From Aeromonas bestiarum (lineage in GTDB: Bacteria > Pseudomonadota > Gammaproteobacteria > Enterobacterales > Aeromonadaceae), in contig NZ_CDDA01000015.1 in NCBI RefSeq assembly GCF_000819745.1, forward strand, positions 361,653 through 425,652: a stretch of 64,000 nt of DNA, written 5' to 3'. The notes beneath the pieces were generated by a model. That model was not told where the DNA came from and ran no database searches. It saw only the letters and a list, made by a program, of their open reading frames with translations. Position numbers and translations under genes: made by a program. How positions within the stretch are numbered: the first letter of the stretch is position 1; each line of letters starts with the position of its first letter. Shown here piece by piece: positions 46,013 through 60,063 of the stretch.

Positions 46013-46201
46013 ATGTCGATGCTGCCAAGATGGATACAGCCGGCCGTACAGGCCGAGATCATTACCCAGCAGCAGGCACAGCGACTGCTGGCATCCCTTT
46101 ATCAACCCCTCTCCGAGGTGGCGAAGGAGCTGCCCGCCGATATAGTCGACATCAGCCTCAAGCTCTACTGCTTTCGCCAACAGGGCCGGGTACGCCATTG
46201 A
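46013..46201 (+). CDS. 62-residue hypothetical protein
   Basis: MSMLPRWIQPAVQAEIITQQ begins a 62-residue protein rich in Gln and Leu with two probable amphipathic helices and a basic RQQGRVRH end. The AAGGGGG stretch five bases before the ATG is a strong RBS, which picks this start over the longer open frame. I recognise no family. It is convergent with yfcC, whose stop is 94 bp away. Confidence 0.55.
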   Translation: MSMLPRWIQPAVQAEIITQQQAQRLLASLYQPLSEVAKELPADIVDISLKLYCFRQQGRVRH

Positions 46202-46294
46202 TGCACGAGTGAGAGAGCGTTTCCCTGGAGCCGTGGACCGCATAGAGAGCGCCAAGCACTGTGGGCCGGGCGCGCTCTGGCAGTGAGGTCCGCC

Positions 46295-47821
46295 TCAGAT
46301 CATCATCACCTGCACCACCAGCATCAGGGCGCCAAAGCCCAGCACGAAGCCCACCATGGGCAGCACGAACCTGACCCACAGGTTGAACTGGATGCCGAGC
46401 ATCTGCAAGGTGACCAGTACCAGCCCGGTGGGGGCCAGGAACAGCATGGCGTATTGCCCCCAGTTGTAGGCCGACACCACGATATAGCGGGGGATCATCA
46501 CTGTATCCGCCAGCGGCGCCATGATGGGCATGGAGAGCACCGCGAGCCCCGAGGAAGAGGGCACCACCAGCCCCAGCAGGGTGAACACCAGCATCTGGGC
46601 CACTGCAAACACGGCGCCGTGCATGCCGGAGACCAGGTCGGAGGCGTAAGCCAGTATGGTGTCCGAGATCATCCCCTGATCCAGCACCAGATTGACCCCG
46701 CGCGCCAGCCCTATGATCAGCGACACCGCCACCAGTTCGGAGGCGCCCTGGGTGAAGGCCTCGACCGCCTCTTTCTCCTTCAGCCCCGAGATAAACATGA
46801 TGATGATGGCGACGGCGAGGAAGGAGGCCGCCATCTGCGGGAACCACCAGCCGGCCATGGAGACGCCCCACACCATGAGCGGAAAGGCGAGGATGAACAG
46901 GGTCAGGATGATCTTGCGGCGCAGGGTGAAGGGGACCCCTTCATCCAGTGCGCCCTCTTTGAGAAAACGGGCGCGGAAGCTGTCTCTGTCCTCATAGGTG
47001 TAGGAGAAGGCCGGGTTGGCCTTGATCTTCTTGCAGTACCAGTGGAGATAGCCAATGACCACCAGGGTGCCCACCAGACAGCCGACGGCGCGAAAGATCA
47101 GCCCCTCGGTGAAGGGGATGCCGGCGGCGTTGGAGGCGATCACTACCGAGAAGGGGTTGATGGTGGAGAAGGTGGTGCCCATGGAGGCGGCGAGGAAGAT
47201 GGCTCCCACGCAGACGATGGCGTCATAGCCGAGTGCCAGAAAGATGGGTACCAGTATGGGGTAGAAGGCGACTGCCTCTTCCTCCAGCCCGCAGGTGGTG
47301 CCCCCCAGCGCCATGACGACGCAGACCAGCGCCACGAACATGAATTCGTTGCCCCGGGTCTTGCGCGACAGCGCCACCAGGCCGGCGCTGAAAGCTCCCG
47401 TCTTGTTGATGACGCCGATGAGCCCGCCCAGTACCAGGATGAAGACTATGATGTCAGCCCCCTCTATGGTGCCCTTGACCATGCTGACCGCTACGTCGGC
47501 GAGTCCCTTGGGGGCCTGCGCCAGTCGCTCATAGGTGCCGGGAATAGCGATGGGCTTGCGGATGGTGCCGCTGGTGAATTGTTCCACCCCGATATTGATA
47601 TTGAGTTTTTCAAGTTCGGTCTGGGTGGCGGGCACCCGGCTTATTTCCCCCTTCGGGCTATTGACCATCAGAGTGTTGTTGGCCGAGTTGTAAGAGAGCT
47701 TGGAATAGGCCCCCGCCGGAATGATCCAGGTCAGGGCAATGGCCAGCAACATAATAAGAAACAAAATGGTAAAGGCAGTGGGAAATTGTCTGCGTGGCTT
47801 GGTATTCGGCTCGGCACACAT
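46295..47821 (-). CDS. yfcC: YfcC family carrier
   Basis: 508 residues (E. coli YfcC 506). About 12-13 helices; the N-terminus MCAEPNTKPRRQFPTAFTIL leads into TM1, and a periplasmic loop rich in polar residues (about 40-115) follows. The family blocks GGTTCGLEEEAVAFYPIL near residue 180, AASMGTTFSTINPFSV near 215 and VVPSSSGLAVLSMPIMAPL near 420 are present. YfcC belongs to a dicarboxylate/basic amino acid carrier family (DcuC/ArsB-like, DUF401 relatives); the substrate is uncertain. A GAGGAG RBS precedes the ATG. Confidence 0.88.
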   Translation of the reverse strand: MCAEPNTKPRRQFPTAFTILFLIMLLAIALTWIIPAGAYSKLSYNSANNTLMVNSPKGEISRVPATQTELEKLNINIGVEQFTSGTIRKPIAIPGTYERLAQAPKGLADVAVSMVKGTIEGADIIVFILVLGGLIGVINKTGAFSAGLVALSRKTRGNEFMFVALVCVVMALGGTTCGLEEEAVAFYPILVPIFLALGYDAIVCVGAIFLAASMGTTFSTINPFSVVIASNAAGIPFTEGLIFRAVGCLVGTLVVIGYLHWYCKKIKANPAFSYTYEDRDSFRARFLKEGALDEGVPFTLRRKIILTLFILAFPLMVWGVSMAGWWFPQMAASFLAVAIIIMFISGLKEKEAVEAFTQGASELVAVSLIIGLARGVNLVLDQGMISDTILAYASDLVSGMHGAVFAVAQMLVFTLLGLVVPSSSGLAVLSMPIMAPLADTVMIPRYIVVSAYNWGQYAMLFLAPTGLVLVTLQMLGIQFNLWVRFVLPMVGFVLGFGALMLVVQVMMI

Positions 47822-48435
47822 AAAATGCTCCTCGATAAAGCAGGTTCGGGCTCGGCGGAATATCGGGTCGACAGGGTTCCTTCGTCATGGGGCAGAAATG
47901 CGCAGATCTACTGGTAATGGCGCACTCGTTGGCGAGAAGTCTGGCCTGATATTGGGCATGCGGTAGATTGTTTCACTATGTAACCATAACCTGCTGGTGT
48001 CGGGATGAATACGAAGCGTGGCCCGCTTTATGGGCTGGCTCACAGAATATATTTGCTGATGGAATTGTCGTTAATTTCAATGCCGTGCCCATGCTGGGTC
48101 ATTATATTCAATAATTATCCCGGTTCATTTGGTTGGTATAATTGGCAACAACGCCTCGGCTGCAAATAAAGATGTAAAGGATGCATGGCAACCCATGCCG
48201 GTTTGATAATGGATACATATTATTCAAGGCTGGCAATGCCTCGTATCATGGCCGGTCTGACCGGGTGAAAACCCAAGCAGCGCCATCGCCTAAGACGTTT
48301 TGCTAATACCTGCCGCCATGGCCCTGCTGTTAGGCTGTCAGCCCCATAAGAGATCTGCGCAAGGGCATGATGCCGACGAGATCTCCCGCCCAATCCGATC
48401 CAGCCGCTTTGTGCCACCTGCGAGGAAGGAACCCG
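47822..48435. other. yfcC to acyl-CoA synthetase divergent intergenic region
   Basis: 614 bp without a supported gene, AT-rich in the middle. A TATAAT box at 48137-48142 could serve the synthetase gene, but its -35 (TTATCC) is poor. TTGATAATGG at 48204-48214 matches the xdhA repeat unit. GGAAGGA before 48436 is the synthetase RBS. Confidence 0.55.
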
Positions 48436-50061
48436 ATGACAGAGCAGAACATCTATGAGACCGGCCTTGATAAAAGCCCCGCCAATTTCGAGGCGCTGAC
48501 CCCCATCAGCTTCCTGGCGCGGGCTGCGCGGGTCTATCCCGACTACCCGGCGCTGATCCATGGGGCCTTGCGTCAAAACTGGGCCCAGACCGAGCGACGC
48601 TGCCGCCAGCTCGCCTCGGCCCTGCGTCGGCATGGCATAGGCGAGGGGGATACTGTCTCCATCGTCGCCCCCAATACTCCGGCCATGTTCGAAGCCCACT
48701 TCGGGGTGCCCATGGGCGGCGCCGTGCTCAACACCCTCAACACCCGGCTCGATGCCGAGTCCATGGCCTTCATCTTCCAGCATGCCCAGAGCAAGGTGGT
48801 GCTGGTGGACAGGGAGTTCGGCGCCGTGGTGCGCAAGGCGTTGGCCCTTGTCAAGACGCAACCTCTGCTCATCGCCATCGACGATCCCCTCTATCGGGAG
48901 GGGGAGCTGATAAGCGAGCTCGACTATGAGGCGTTTCTTGCCCAAGGGGACGAGGATGAGCCCGGTTGGCTGCCGAGCGATGAATGGCAGGCGATCTCCC
49001 TGAACTACACCTCGGGGACCACGGGCAACCCCAAGGGGGTGGTCTATCACCATCGCGGCGCCCACCTCAATGCGGTCAACAATGTGCTCTCCTGGGAGCT
49101 GCCCAAACACCCCGTCTATCTCTGGACCCTGCCGATGTTTCACTGCAACGGTTGGTGCTTCCCCTGGACCCTGGCGGCCACCGCCGGGGTGAGCGTCTGC
49201 CTGCGCCATGTGCAGGCGGCGGCCATCTTTGATGCCCTGCGCGAGCACAAGGCGAGCCACTTCTGCGCCGCGCCCATCGTCCTCAATATGCTCAACAATG
49301 CCGCCCCTGCGCTTAAATATGGGCTCAATCATCCCATCAAGGTGATGACGGCGGGGGCGGCGCCGCCCGCCACCGTGATCGCCGGCATGGAGGCTATGGG
49401 GATCGCCGTGACCCACGTCTACGGACTCACCGAAACCTATGGCCCCTGCGTGCTGTGCGAACCCCAGCAAAGCTGGCAGGGGCAGGATGCCACCACGCTG
49501 TCGCGTCTCAAGGCGCGCCAGGGGGTGGCATCCCCGCTGCAGGGGGAGATGCGGGTCATCAACCCGGTCAGCGGCGAGCCGGTTCCCCAGGATGGCAAGA
49601 CCCTGGGGGAGATAGTGCTGCGCGGCAATGTGGTGATGAAGGGCTATCTCAAGAACCCTTCTGCCAGCGCCGAGGCGATGGCGGAGGGCTGGTTTCGCAG
49701 CGGCGATCTGGCGGTGTGGCACCCGGACGGTTATGTGGAGATCAAGGACAGATCCAAGGACATCATCATCTCCGGCGGGGAGAATATCTCCAGCCTGGAG
49801 GTGGAGGACGTGCTCTATCGCCATCCCGATGTGGACGAGGTGGCGGTGATCGCCATGCCGGACGAGAAGTGGGGGGAGGTGCCCTGCGCCTTCGTGAAGC
49901 TCAAGGAGGGGCGTGAGCTCACCCAGGCCGAGCTGATTGTTTTCTGCCGTGAGCAGATGGCCCACTTCAAGGCCCCCAAGCGCATCATCTTCACCCCGCT
50001 GCCGAAAACCTCCACCGGCAAGGTGCAGAAATTTATGCTGCGTCAGCAGCTGGGCAGTTGA
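48436..50061 (+). CDS. AMP-dependent acyl-CoA synthetase (short/medium-chain type)
   Basis: 541 residues. An ANL-superfamily adenylating enzyme: the P-loop YTSGTTGNPKG is near residue 190, GAAPPATVI near 310, GLTETYGP near 330, the hinge GYVEIKDRSKDIIISGGENI near 435, and the catalytic lysine in TSTGKVQK near 528. Similarity is greatest to AlkK/DmdB-like or plant-type acyl-activating enzymes that use short to medium fatty or branched acids; the substrate cannot be set from sequence. It activates a carboxylate with ATP and CoA, so it could feed FadIJ. The ATG at 48436 follows GAGGAAGGA; an earlier in-frame ATG at 48367 has no RBS. Confidence 0.85.
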   Translation: MTEQNIYETGLDKSPANFEALTPISFLARAARVYPDYPALIHGALRQNWAQTERRCRQLASALRRHGIGEGDTVSIVAPNTPAMFEAHFGVPMGGAVLNTLNTRLDAESMAFIFQHAQSKVVLVDREFGAVVRKALALVKTQPLLIAIDDPLYREGELISELDYEAFLAQGDEDEPGWLPSDEWQAISLNYTSGTTGNPKGVVYHHRGAHLNAVNNVLSWELPKHPVYLWTLPMFHCNGWCFPWTLAATAGVSVCLRHVQAAAIFDALREHKASHFCAAPIVLNMLNNAAPALKYGLNHPIKVMTAGAAPPATVIAGMEAMGIAVTHVYGLTETYGPCVLCEPQQSWQGQDATTLSRLKARQGVASPLQGEMRVINPVSGEPVPQDGKTLGEIVLRGNVVMKGYLKNPSASAEAMAEGWFRSGDLAVWHPDGYVEIKDRSKDIIISGGENISSLEVEDVLYRHPDVDEVAVIAMPDEKWGEVPCAFVKLKEGRELTQAELIVFCREQMAHFKAPKRIIFTPLPKTSTGKVQKFMLRQQLGS

Positions 50062-50084
50062 AGCTGCCACAGCCGTAAAACAGA

Positions 50085-50110
50085 ACGGGCCCATCAGGGC
50101 CCGCTTTTTT
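50085..50110. terminator. bidirectional terminator between the acyl-CoA synthetase and hisIE
   Basis: CGGGCCC-ATCA-GGGCCCG then C and TTTTTT on the plus strand. On the minus strand the same stem is followed by TTCTGTTTT, so it also ends the his transcript. Confidence 0.85.
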
Positions 50111-50126
50111 CAAATCGGTTTTACGA

Positions 50127-50233
50127 TCACTTGTTATGGCGCTAATGAAGCCGCGGCACCACATCCTTCAATTCCAGCCCCTCGTTTTGCAGCAGTACGG
50201 TGAGGTGATAGAGCCGTCAGGAGGGATTCGTTG
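50127..50233 (-). pseudogene. relict 3' end of a second hisIE copy
   Basis: Repeats the last 106 bp of the intact hisIE (50235-50340) in tandem, with about 88 % identity and one 1-bp indel. Read in the hisIE frame it gives [19 protein letters not shown] and then departs (P-R-L-H-stop), so it stops four codons early. Most differences in the still-readable part are synonymous (TAC/TAT, CTG/CTC, GGA/GGG, GAG/GAA), as expected if it came from a different functional allele and not from a fresh tandem copy. It is not translated now. Confidence 0.85.
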
Positions 50234-50234
50234 T

Positions 50235-50888
50235 TCACTTGTTATGGCGCTCATAGAGGCGCTGCACCACATCCTTCAACTCCAGTCCCTCGTTTTGCAG
50301 CAGTACGGTCAGGTGGTAGAGCAGATCGGCGGATTCGTTGATGAGCTCCTCACGATCCTTGGCCATGGCGGCCAGCGCCACTTCCACACCCTCTTCACCC
50401 ACCTTCTGGGCGATGCGCTTGGTGCCTTTGGCATACAGGCTGGCGGTGTAGCTGGTGGCCGGGTCGGCACCTTTGCGTGATGCGAGGATCTGCTCGAGCT
50501 CGGCCAGGAAGCCAAGCGGCGGCACAGGGTGACCGTCGAAGCAGGAGGGGGTGCCCAGATGGCAGGTGGGGCCGACGGGGTTGGCGGCGATCAGCAGAGA
50601 GTCCTGATCGCAGTCGGTGCTGATGGCGACCAGCTTGAGCACATGGCCCGAGCTCTCGCCCTTGGTCCAGAGGCGCTGCTTGCTGCGGCTGAAGAAGGTG
50701 ACCTGGCCGGTGGCCTGGGTCTTTTCCAGCGCCTCGCGGGTCATGAAACCCTGCATCAGCACTTCGCCGCTGGCGGCATGCTGGACGATGGCGGGGATCA
50801 TGCCGTCACATTTTGCCCAGTCCAGGCGCTCGGCGAGCGGTAGCTCGTTGTTTACTGCTTGATTATTCACGGATGGCGACTCCTTCAT
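50235..50888 (-). CDS. hisI: phosphoribosyl-AMP cyclohydrolase / phosphoribosyl-ATP pyrophosphatase HisIE
   Basis: 217 residues (E. coli HisI 203). The N-terminal PRA-CH domain (about 15-130) has [10 protein letters not shown] and CHLGTPSCF with the zinc Cys and Asp residues. The C-terminal PRA-PH domain (about 130-217) has [13 protein letters not shown] and [10 protein letters not shown]. It carries out steps 2 and 3 of histidine synthesis. It overlaps the hisF end by 26 bp. A decayed copy of its 3' end follows directly. Confidence 0.96.
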   Translation of the reverse strand: MKESPSVNNQAVNNELPLAERLDWAKCDGMIPAIVQHAASGEVLMQGFMTREALEKTQATGQVTFFSRSKQRLWTKGESSGHVLKLVAISTDCDQDSLLIAANPVGPTCHLGTPSCFDGHPVPPLGFLAELEQILASRKGADPATSYTASLYAKGTKRIAQKVGEEGVEVALAAMAKDREELINESADLLYHLTVLLQNEGLELKDVVQRLYERHNK

Positions 50889-51636
50889 TTTTCAGCCAGC
50901 GTTTCAATTCGGGAATGGGGATAAGGCCCTTGTGGAACACGGAGGCGGCCAGGGCCCCGTCCACGTCGGCGATAGTAAAAGCATCGAGGAAGTGTGCCAT
51001 GGCACCCGCGCCGCCGGAGGCGATCAGCGGCACCTTGCAGACGGCGCGCACCAGCTTGAGCTGCTCGAGATCATAGCCTTGGCGCATGCCATCCTGGTTC
51101 ATCACGTTCAGCACGATTTCGCCGGCGCCGCGCTTTTGTGCCTCCTGCACCCAATCCAGGGTATGCCAGGCTGTGGTGCGGGTGCGGCTCTCGTCACCGG
51201 TGAACTGTTTGACCTGATAGTGACCGGTCTGCGCATCAAAATAGGAGTCGATCCCCACCACCACGCACTGCACGCCGAAGCGCTCCGCCAGTCGGGTGAT
51301 GAGAGTTGGATCGGCCAGGGCCGGCGAGTTGATGGAGACCTTGTCGGCGCCGAATTCGAGGATCTGGCGGGCATCCTCCACGCTTTTGATGCCACCGGCG
51401 ACGCAGAAGGGGATGTCGATGACCTCGGCCACCCGACTGACCCAGCTCTTGTCGACCACACGGGCATCGCTCGAGGCGGTGATGTCATAGAACACCAGCT
51501 CGTCGGCCCCTTCCTCTGCGTAGCGGCGGGCAAGCTCGACGATACCGCCCATCACTTCATGATTACGAAACTGCACTCCCTTGACCACAACGCCATCTTT
51601 GACGTCCAGACAGGGGATAATACGCTTTGACAACAT
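50863..51636 (-). CDS. hisF: imidazole glycerol phosphate synthase cyclase subunit HisF
   Basis: 257 residues (E. coli 258). A (beta/alpha)8 barrel with catalytic Asp11 in PCLDVKDG and a second Asp near 130 (GIDSYFD). Phosphate-binding loops are [11 protein letters not shown] near 80 and ASGGAGAM near 223. With HisH it forms IGP and AICAR. The ATG at 51636 has GGAGC upstream; the frame extends further but that gives an atypical N-terminus. It is cut off from hisA by the 7-kb signalling module. Confidence 0.96.
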   Translation of the reverse strand: MLSKRIIPCLDVKDGVVVKGVQFRNHEVMGGIVELARRYAEEGADELVFYDITASSDARVVDKSWVSRVAEVIDIPFCVAGGIKSVEDARQILEFGADKVSINSPALADPTLITRLAERFGVQCVVVGIDSYFDAQTGHYQVKQFTGDESRTRTTAWHTLDWVQEAQKRGAGEIVLNVMNQDGMRQGYDLEQLKLVRAVCKVPLIASGGAGAMAHFLDAFTIADVDGALAASVFHKGLIPIPELKRWLKNEGVAIRE

Positions 51637-51816
51637 GCTCGTTGCTCCATGTAACGCACGGTTAAAAACATCATTATTGCCGGATGACGCGGGCGTCAGA
51701 CGGCCAATGAGTGAAGATCGTCGGCATGCTTCAACAGGTGGTGCCCAGCCGGGCGACAACGTGGCCGCAAGGGGACGTGTTCGACAGGGGAACCAACACT
51801 ATATGCATGACTTTAT
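51637..51816 (-). promoter_or_regulatory. leader of hisF after the histidine kinase gene
   Basis: 180 bp. Just after the kinase stop the minus strand reads TTGAAT then, 19 bp on, TATAGT, a weak sigma-70-like pair that might start a hisF-hisI transcript. A stretch near 51705-51760 has faint similarity to the hisA 3' end (CACCTGTTGAAGC), too weak to call a relict. Confidence 0.3.
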
Positions 51817-55784
<3,968 letters not shown>

Positions 55785-55788
<4 letters not shown>

Positions 55789-57944
55789 AGGGACTCCTCC
55801 GGCGGCGTGGGGGCTTGAGGATAGGGTGGCTGCTGCCCGAGCTGAAGTGACAGTGCATTGATCTGGTGCTTGAGGGTGAGCATGGCCAGCTCCCTGTCCA
55901 CCATCACCTTGTTGAAACGCTCCAGCTCGCTGTTTTGCTGGCGCAGTTCCGCGGCCTGGCGGGTCAGGGCCTGCTCGACCTGCTCCCGCTCGGTGACGTC
56001 CAGCAAGAGGCCGAGAACGGCGGGCTGGCCGCGATAGTCGACGCGCCGCCCATACAGCTCCACCTCTATGTTCTGATGGTCGTGGTGCAAGGCGGTGAAC
56101 CGGGTGTGGATCTCGGTATCTTCCTGCTCGCAGCGCAGCAGTTGCTCCGCCACCCTGTCGCTGTCTTTCGGGCTGGCCAGTGCGTGCAGCGTACCGACTT
56201 TGAGCAGGGAGTTGGTCGAGCCGTAGCCGAACAGACGGGCGAAGCCCGGGTTGATGTAACAGAGCTGGCCCTGCTGGAGTATGTAGATGCCGGCCAGGGA
56301 CTGTTCCACCAGGGCGCGAAACAGCCCTTCCCGTTCCTTGAGGCCCGCCTCGGCCCGTTTGAAATCCGTGATGTCGCGGGAGATGCCGAAGATGCCGATC
56401 ACCTGGCCCTCGTTGTCTTGCAGCGGCCCCTTGGTGGCGAGGAACACCCGATCGCCGCTGGGCAGGGTGAGGTACTCCTCCTGTGTCTGTACCTTGTTGC
56501 GGGCTATGACCTGCTTGCCAAGATCCATCAACATTCGTGCCTGGTCGGGCGGGAAGATGGCCATGTCATCCTGGCCCAGCATCTCGGCGGCCGGCTTGCC
56601 GACGAACTGGCTGGCGGCGCGGTTGAACAAGATGTATTTACCTTCCATGTCCTTGGCGAAGATGGCGTCTTCCGAGCTGTCGGCAATGGCGGAGAGCAGT
56701 TGCAGCGCCTGCAGGCGTCCCGCCTGGGATTGACGGATCTGTTCGGCCATGAAGAGCTGGGTGTGCTGGCGCAGCAATATGATGCCGGCGTTGGCGATGA
56801 AGAGCACCAGCATGCCTATGAGCCCAATCCAGATGCTCTCCCTGAAAGCTGCGTGGTTGAGCTCCGCCTTGTCTATCTTGGCGATTAGATACCAGTCGGT
56901 GCCGATAACGGAGTGGATGGTGCCAAAGACCTCGACCCCCCGGTAATCCTGGCCAAAGAACGTCTGCCTGAGCCCCTCTTTGGCACCGCCGTTGAGAAAC
57001 TGGGCTGCCAGCAGCGCCTTGTTGTCGATGGGGATCTGCAGGGTGAGGGCTGAGTGGGGGCGATAGCGCACGTCATTGAGAAACTGCACTTGATTGCCGT
57101 GTTTGCGAAACAGCAGGGCTTCCCCGCTGCTGGCCGGAATGGGCCACTGCTTGAGAATATGGTTGAGCCAGTCGCTGGAGCTGATCTGCAGCACGACAAG
57201 AGGGGCGCCGCTGCCAGGCATGGACAGCGGGGCTATGAAGTCGAGCCTGGGCTGGCCCTGCTCATCGAGATAGGGCCCCACCCGCATGACGTTGCCCGCT
57301 TCCACTTGAGCCAAGGCCTCGCGCAGTGGCGTGCCAAGACCGCTGGCACCGGGAGTCTGCCACAGGGCTGTGCCGGCCGGGCTGAATACGGTCGCCGCGC
57401 TGAATCCCCTGATGGAGATGAACTCGGCCAGCCGGGTCATCAGGGGGGTATGTCCATCTGCCGGATGTGCAACTTGTCCCTGGCGATAGAGATTGGCATA
57501 GAGCGGGCTTTCGATCAGCAGGCGGGCATCGCGCTCACGGGCATTGAGCCACTCAGTGATCTGTTTGCTCTTGAGATCTGCGATGGCCTCGATCCGGGCG
57601 ACTTCCTTGTCCTGGGTGTGACCCAGGCTCTGGGCGATGGCCATGCCGGTGAGCCCCAGGATCAGGCCGTTGATCAGGATAAGGGGCAAGAGCTGACGGC
57701 GAGAGAATTGATGGGTGACCACTGGCATGTCGATGCGACGGCGCAGCATGGCATAGAGCATGAGCGCCGTGATGAGGATGAACAGCCAGCCCTTGATGGT
57801 GCTGGCCAGGGCGAACTGGGCCTGAGTGCTGAACAACCACTCTACCGCCTTGTCGGAGAGCAGGATCCACAGGCTGGCCACGGCGGCATAGGTCAGTACG
57901 ACATTGAGGATGTGAGCTCGGGTGAGCGGGGGCTGGTCAGCCAT
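55785..57944 (-). CDS. membrane sensor with extracytoplasmic domain and two PAS domains, no output domain
   Basis: 719 residues from the ATG at 57944 (GAGG RBS; starts further upstream lie inside the response-regulator gene). Two N-terminal helices (about 14-65), a third ([20 protein letters not shown] near 95), a large extracytoplasmic region (about 115-350) and a fourth helix near 360-385. Two PAS domains follow (about 410-540, DITDFKRAE end; 545-660, DVTEREQVE end), then a C-terminal coiled coil and a Pro-rich tail. No kinase, GGDEF, EAL, HD or methyl-accepting region is present, so signal output must pass to the hybrid kinase whose gene overlaps its stop. Confidence 0.85.
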
Positions 57945-59046
57945 GCTGTGCCTCATTGTCATCCTTGTAGCGCTCGGCGATGGCGACGAACTGTTCGAAA
58001 TGGCTGTCAAATGCCGCCACCACGTCCGGATCAAAATGCTGGCCGCTGCCGGTGAGGATCAGGGTTCTCGCCTCGTCATAGGGCATGGCGGCCTTGTAGA
58101 CCCGTACGCTGATGAGGGCGTCAAACACGTCGGCCAGCGCCATCAGCCGGGCCGAGAGGGGAATATCATCGCCGTGCAGGCCGTCAGGGTAGCCGCTGCC
58201 GTCCCACTTCTCGTGGTGCCAGTGGGCAATCTCTTTGGCCAGGGTAAGGAATGCCAAGGGTTGTTCTATGTCTTGTTCCGCTTGCTCGATGGCATCGCTG
58301 CCGAGCTTGGCATGGGTGCGCATGGTTGCCCACTCGTCCACCGTCAACTTGGCCGGCTTGAGCAGTATGTGATCGGGAATGCCCACCTTGCCGATGTCAT
58401 GCAGGGGAGCCGAGCGGCTCAGCAGGTCTATGTAGCGGGGGGTCAGGGTCTCGGCAAAGCGGGGATGCGTGGCGAGGGCGCTGGCCAGTTGCCGCACGTA
58501 ACCCTGAGTGCGCAAGATGTGGTTGCCGGTTTCGGGGTCGCGGATCTCCGCCAGGTGGGCAAGGGCTCGTATGGAGACCTGCTGGATCAGGTCGTTCTCC
58601 GTCATGCGGCGTGCCACCTCGGCCTCCAGCGCCGTGTTCTGGCTCTGCAAGCCGTCACGGGCCTGTTTGGCCTCCAGCTGGGTACGCACCCGGGCCTGAA
58701 CGATGGCCGGTTTGATGGGCTTGGTGATGTAATCTGCCGCTCCGAGCGACAATCCGTACTCTTCACTCTGGGGATCGGCGAGGGCGGTGAGCAGTACCAC
58801 GGGAATACGGCTGGTCTCGGGGGTGATGCGCAACTGTTTGAGCACCTCATAGCCATCCATGCCCGGCATCATCACATCCAGCAGGATGAGATCCGGCGCC
58901 GTCTTGCCAGTGGCGATCCGCAGGCACTTCTCTCCGCTCTGGGCGGCCAGCACCCGATAGGTGGGAGAGAGCAGATCGGTCAGCACCATCAGATTCTCGG
59001 GCGAGTCATCGACGATCAGTATGGTGGCGGCGTGAGATGTGAACAT
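57937..59046 (-). CDS. REC/HD-GYP response regulator (c-di-GMP phosphodiesterase, RpfG-like)
   Basis: 369 residues. REC domain with acidic pocket VDDS, phospho-Asp57 in LILLDVMMPGMDG and Lys109 in TKPI. A coiled linker (about 125-155) leads to the HD-GYP domain, with His216-Asp217 in PLHDIGK, HWHHEKWDGSGYP (about 275-287) and ADVFDA near 304-310. The metal ligands and the GYP triplet are intact, so it should hydrolyse c-di-GMP. The start at 59046 has a GGAGG RBS; the longer open frame begins in the leader. First gene of the signalling operon. Confidence 0.92.
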   Translation of the reverse strand: MFTSHAATILIVDDSPENLMVLTDLLSPTYRVLAAQSGEKCLRIATGKTAPDLILLDVMMPGMDGYEVLKQLRITPETSRIPVVLLTALADPQSEEYGLSLGAADYITKPIKPAIVQARVRTQLEAKQARDGLQSQNTALEAEVARRMTENDLIQQVSIRALAHLAEIRDPETGNHILRTQGYVRQLASALATHPRFAETLTPRYIDLLSRSAPLHDIGKVGIPDHILLKPAKLTVDEWATMRTHAKLGSDAIEQAEQDIEQPLAFLTLAKEIAHWHHEKWDGSGYPDGLHGDDIPLSARLMALADVFDALISVRVYKAAMPYDEARTLILTGSGQHFDPDVVAAFDSHFEQFVAIAERYKDDNEAQHG

Positions 59047-59078
59047 AAGTCCTCCGTGACGTTGTCTCAATGAGTTCG

Positions 59079-59107
59079 AGTATAGAGTCAATTGTTACCA
59101 AGTAATA
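59079..59107 (-). promoter_or_regulatory. possible sigma-70 promoter of the signalling operon
   Basis: On the minus strand a good -10 (TATACT, 59084-59079) lies 33 bp before the GGAGG-ATG of the HD-GYP gene; the -35 (TATTAC or TTATTA) is poor. A promoter here would make the module independent of his transcription. Confidence 0.4.
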
Positions 59108-59199
59108 AGGACTTACCCCGACTTATCTCTGGATGGAGAGATCCCTGCCCGACCCCCGTGGCCAGGCAGGCTCTCATGTCACGGCGGCCGATCAAGCCG

Positions 59200-60058
<859 letters not shown>

Positions 60059-60063
60059 CCTTG

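Noticed and set aside
46283..47917. 544-codon plus-strand open frame over yfcC
   Set aside because: His/Gly/Asp-rich shadow of the membrane carrier on the minus strand.
51705..51760. Possible hisA 3' relict before hisF
   Set aside because: Similarity is limited to CACCTGyTG and neighbouring scattered matches; could be chance.
59092..59199. Possible hisF 5' relict after hisA (29-codon frame with CLATG against CLDVK)
   Set aside because: Only about ten of fifteen bases match and no start-region context is kept, unlike the hisH, hisA and hisIE relicts.
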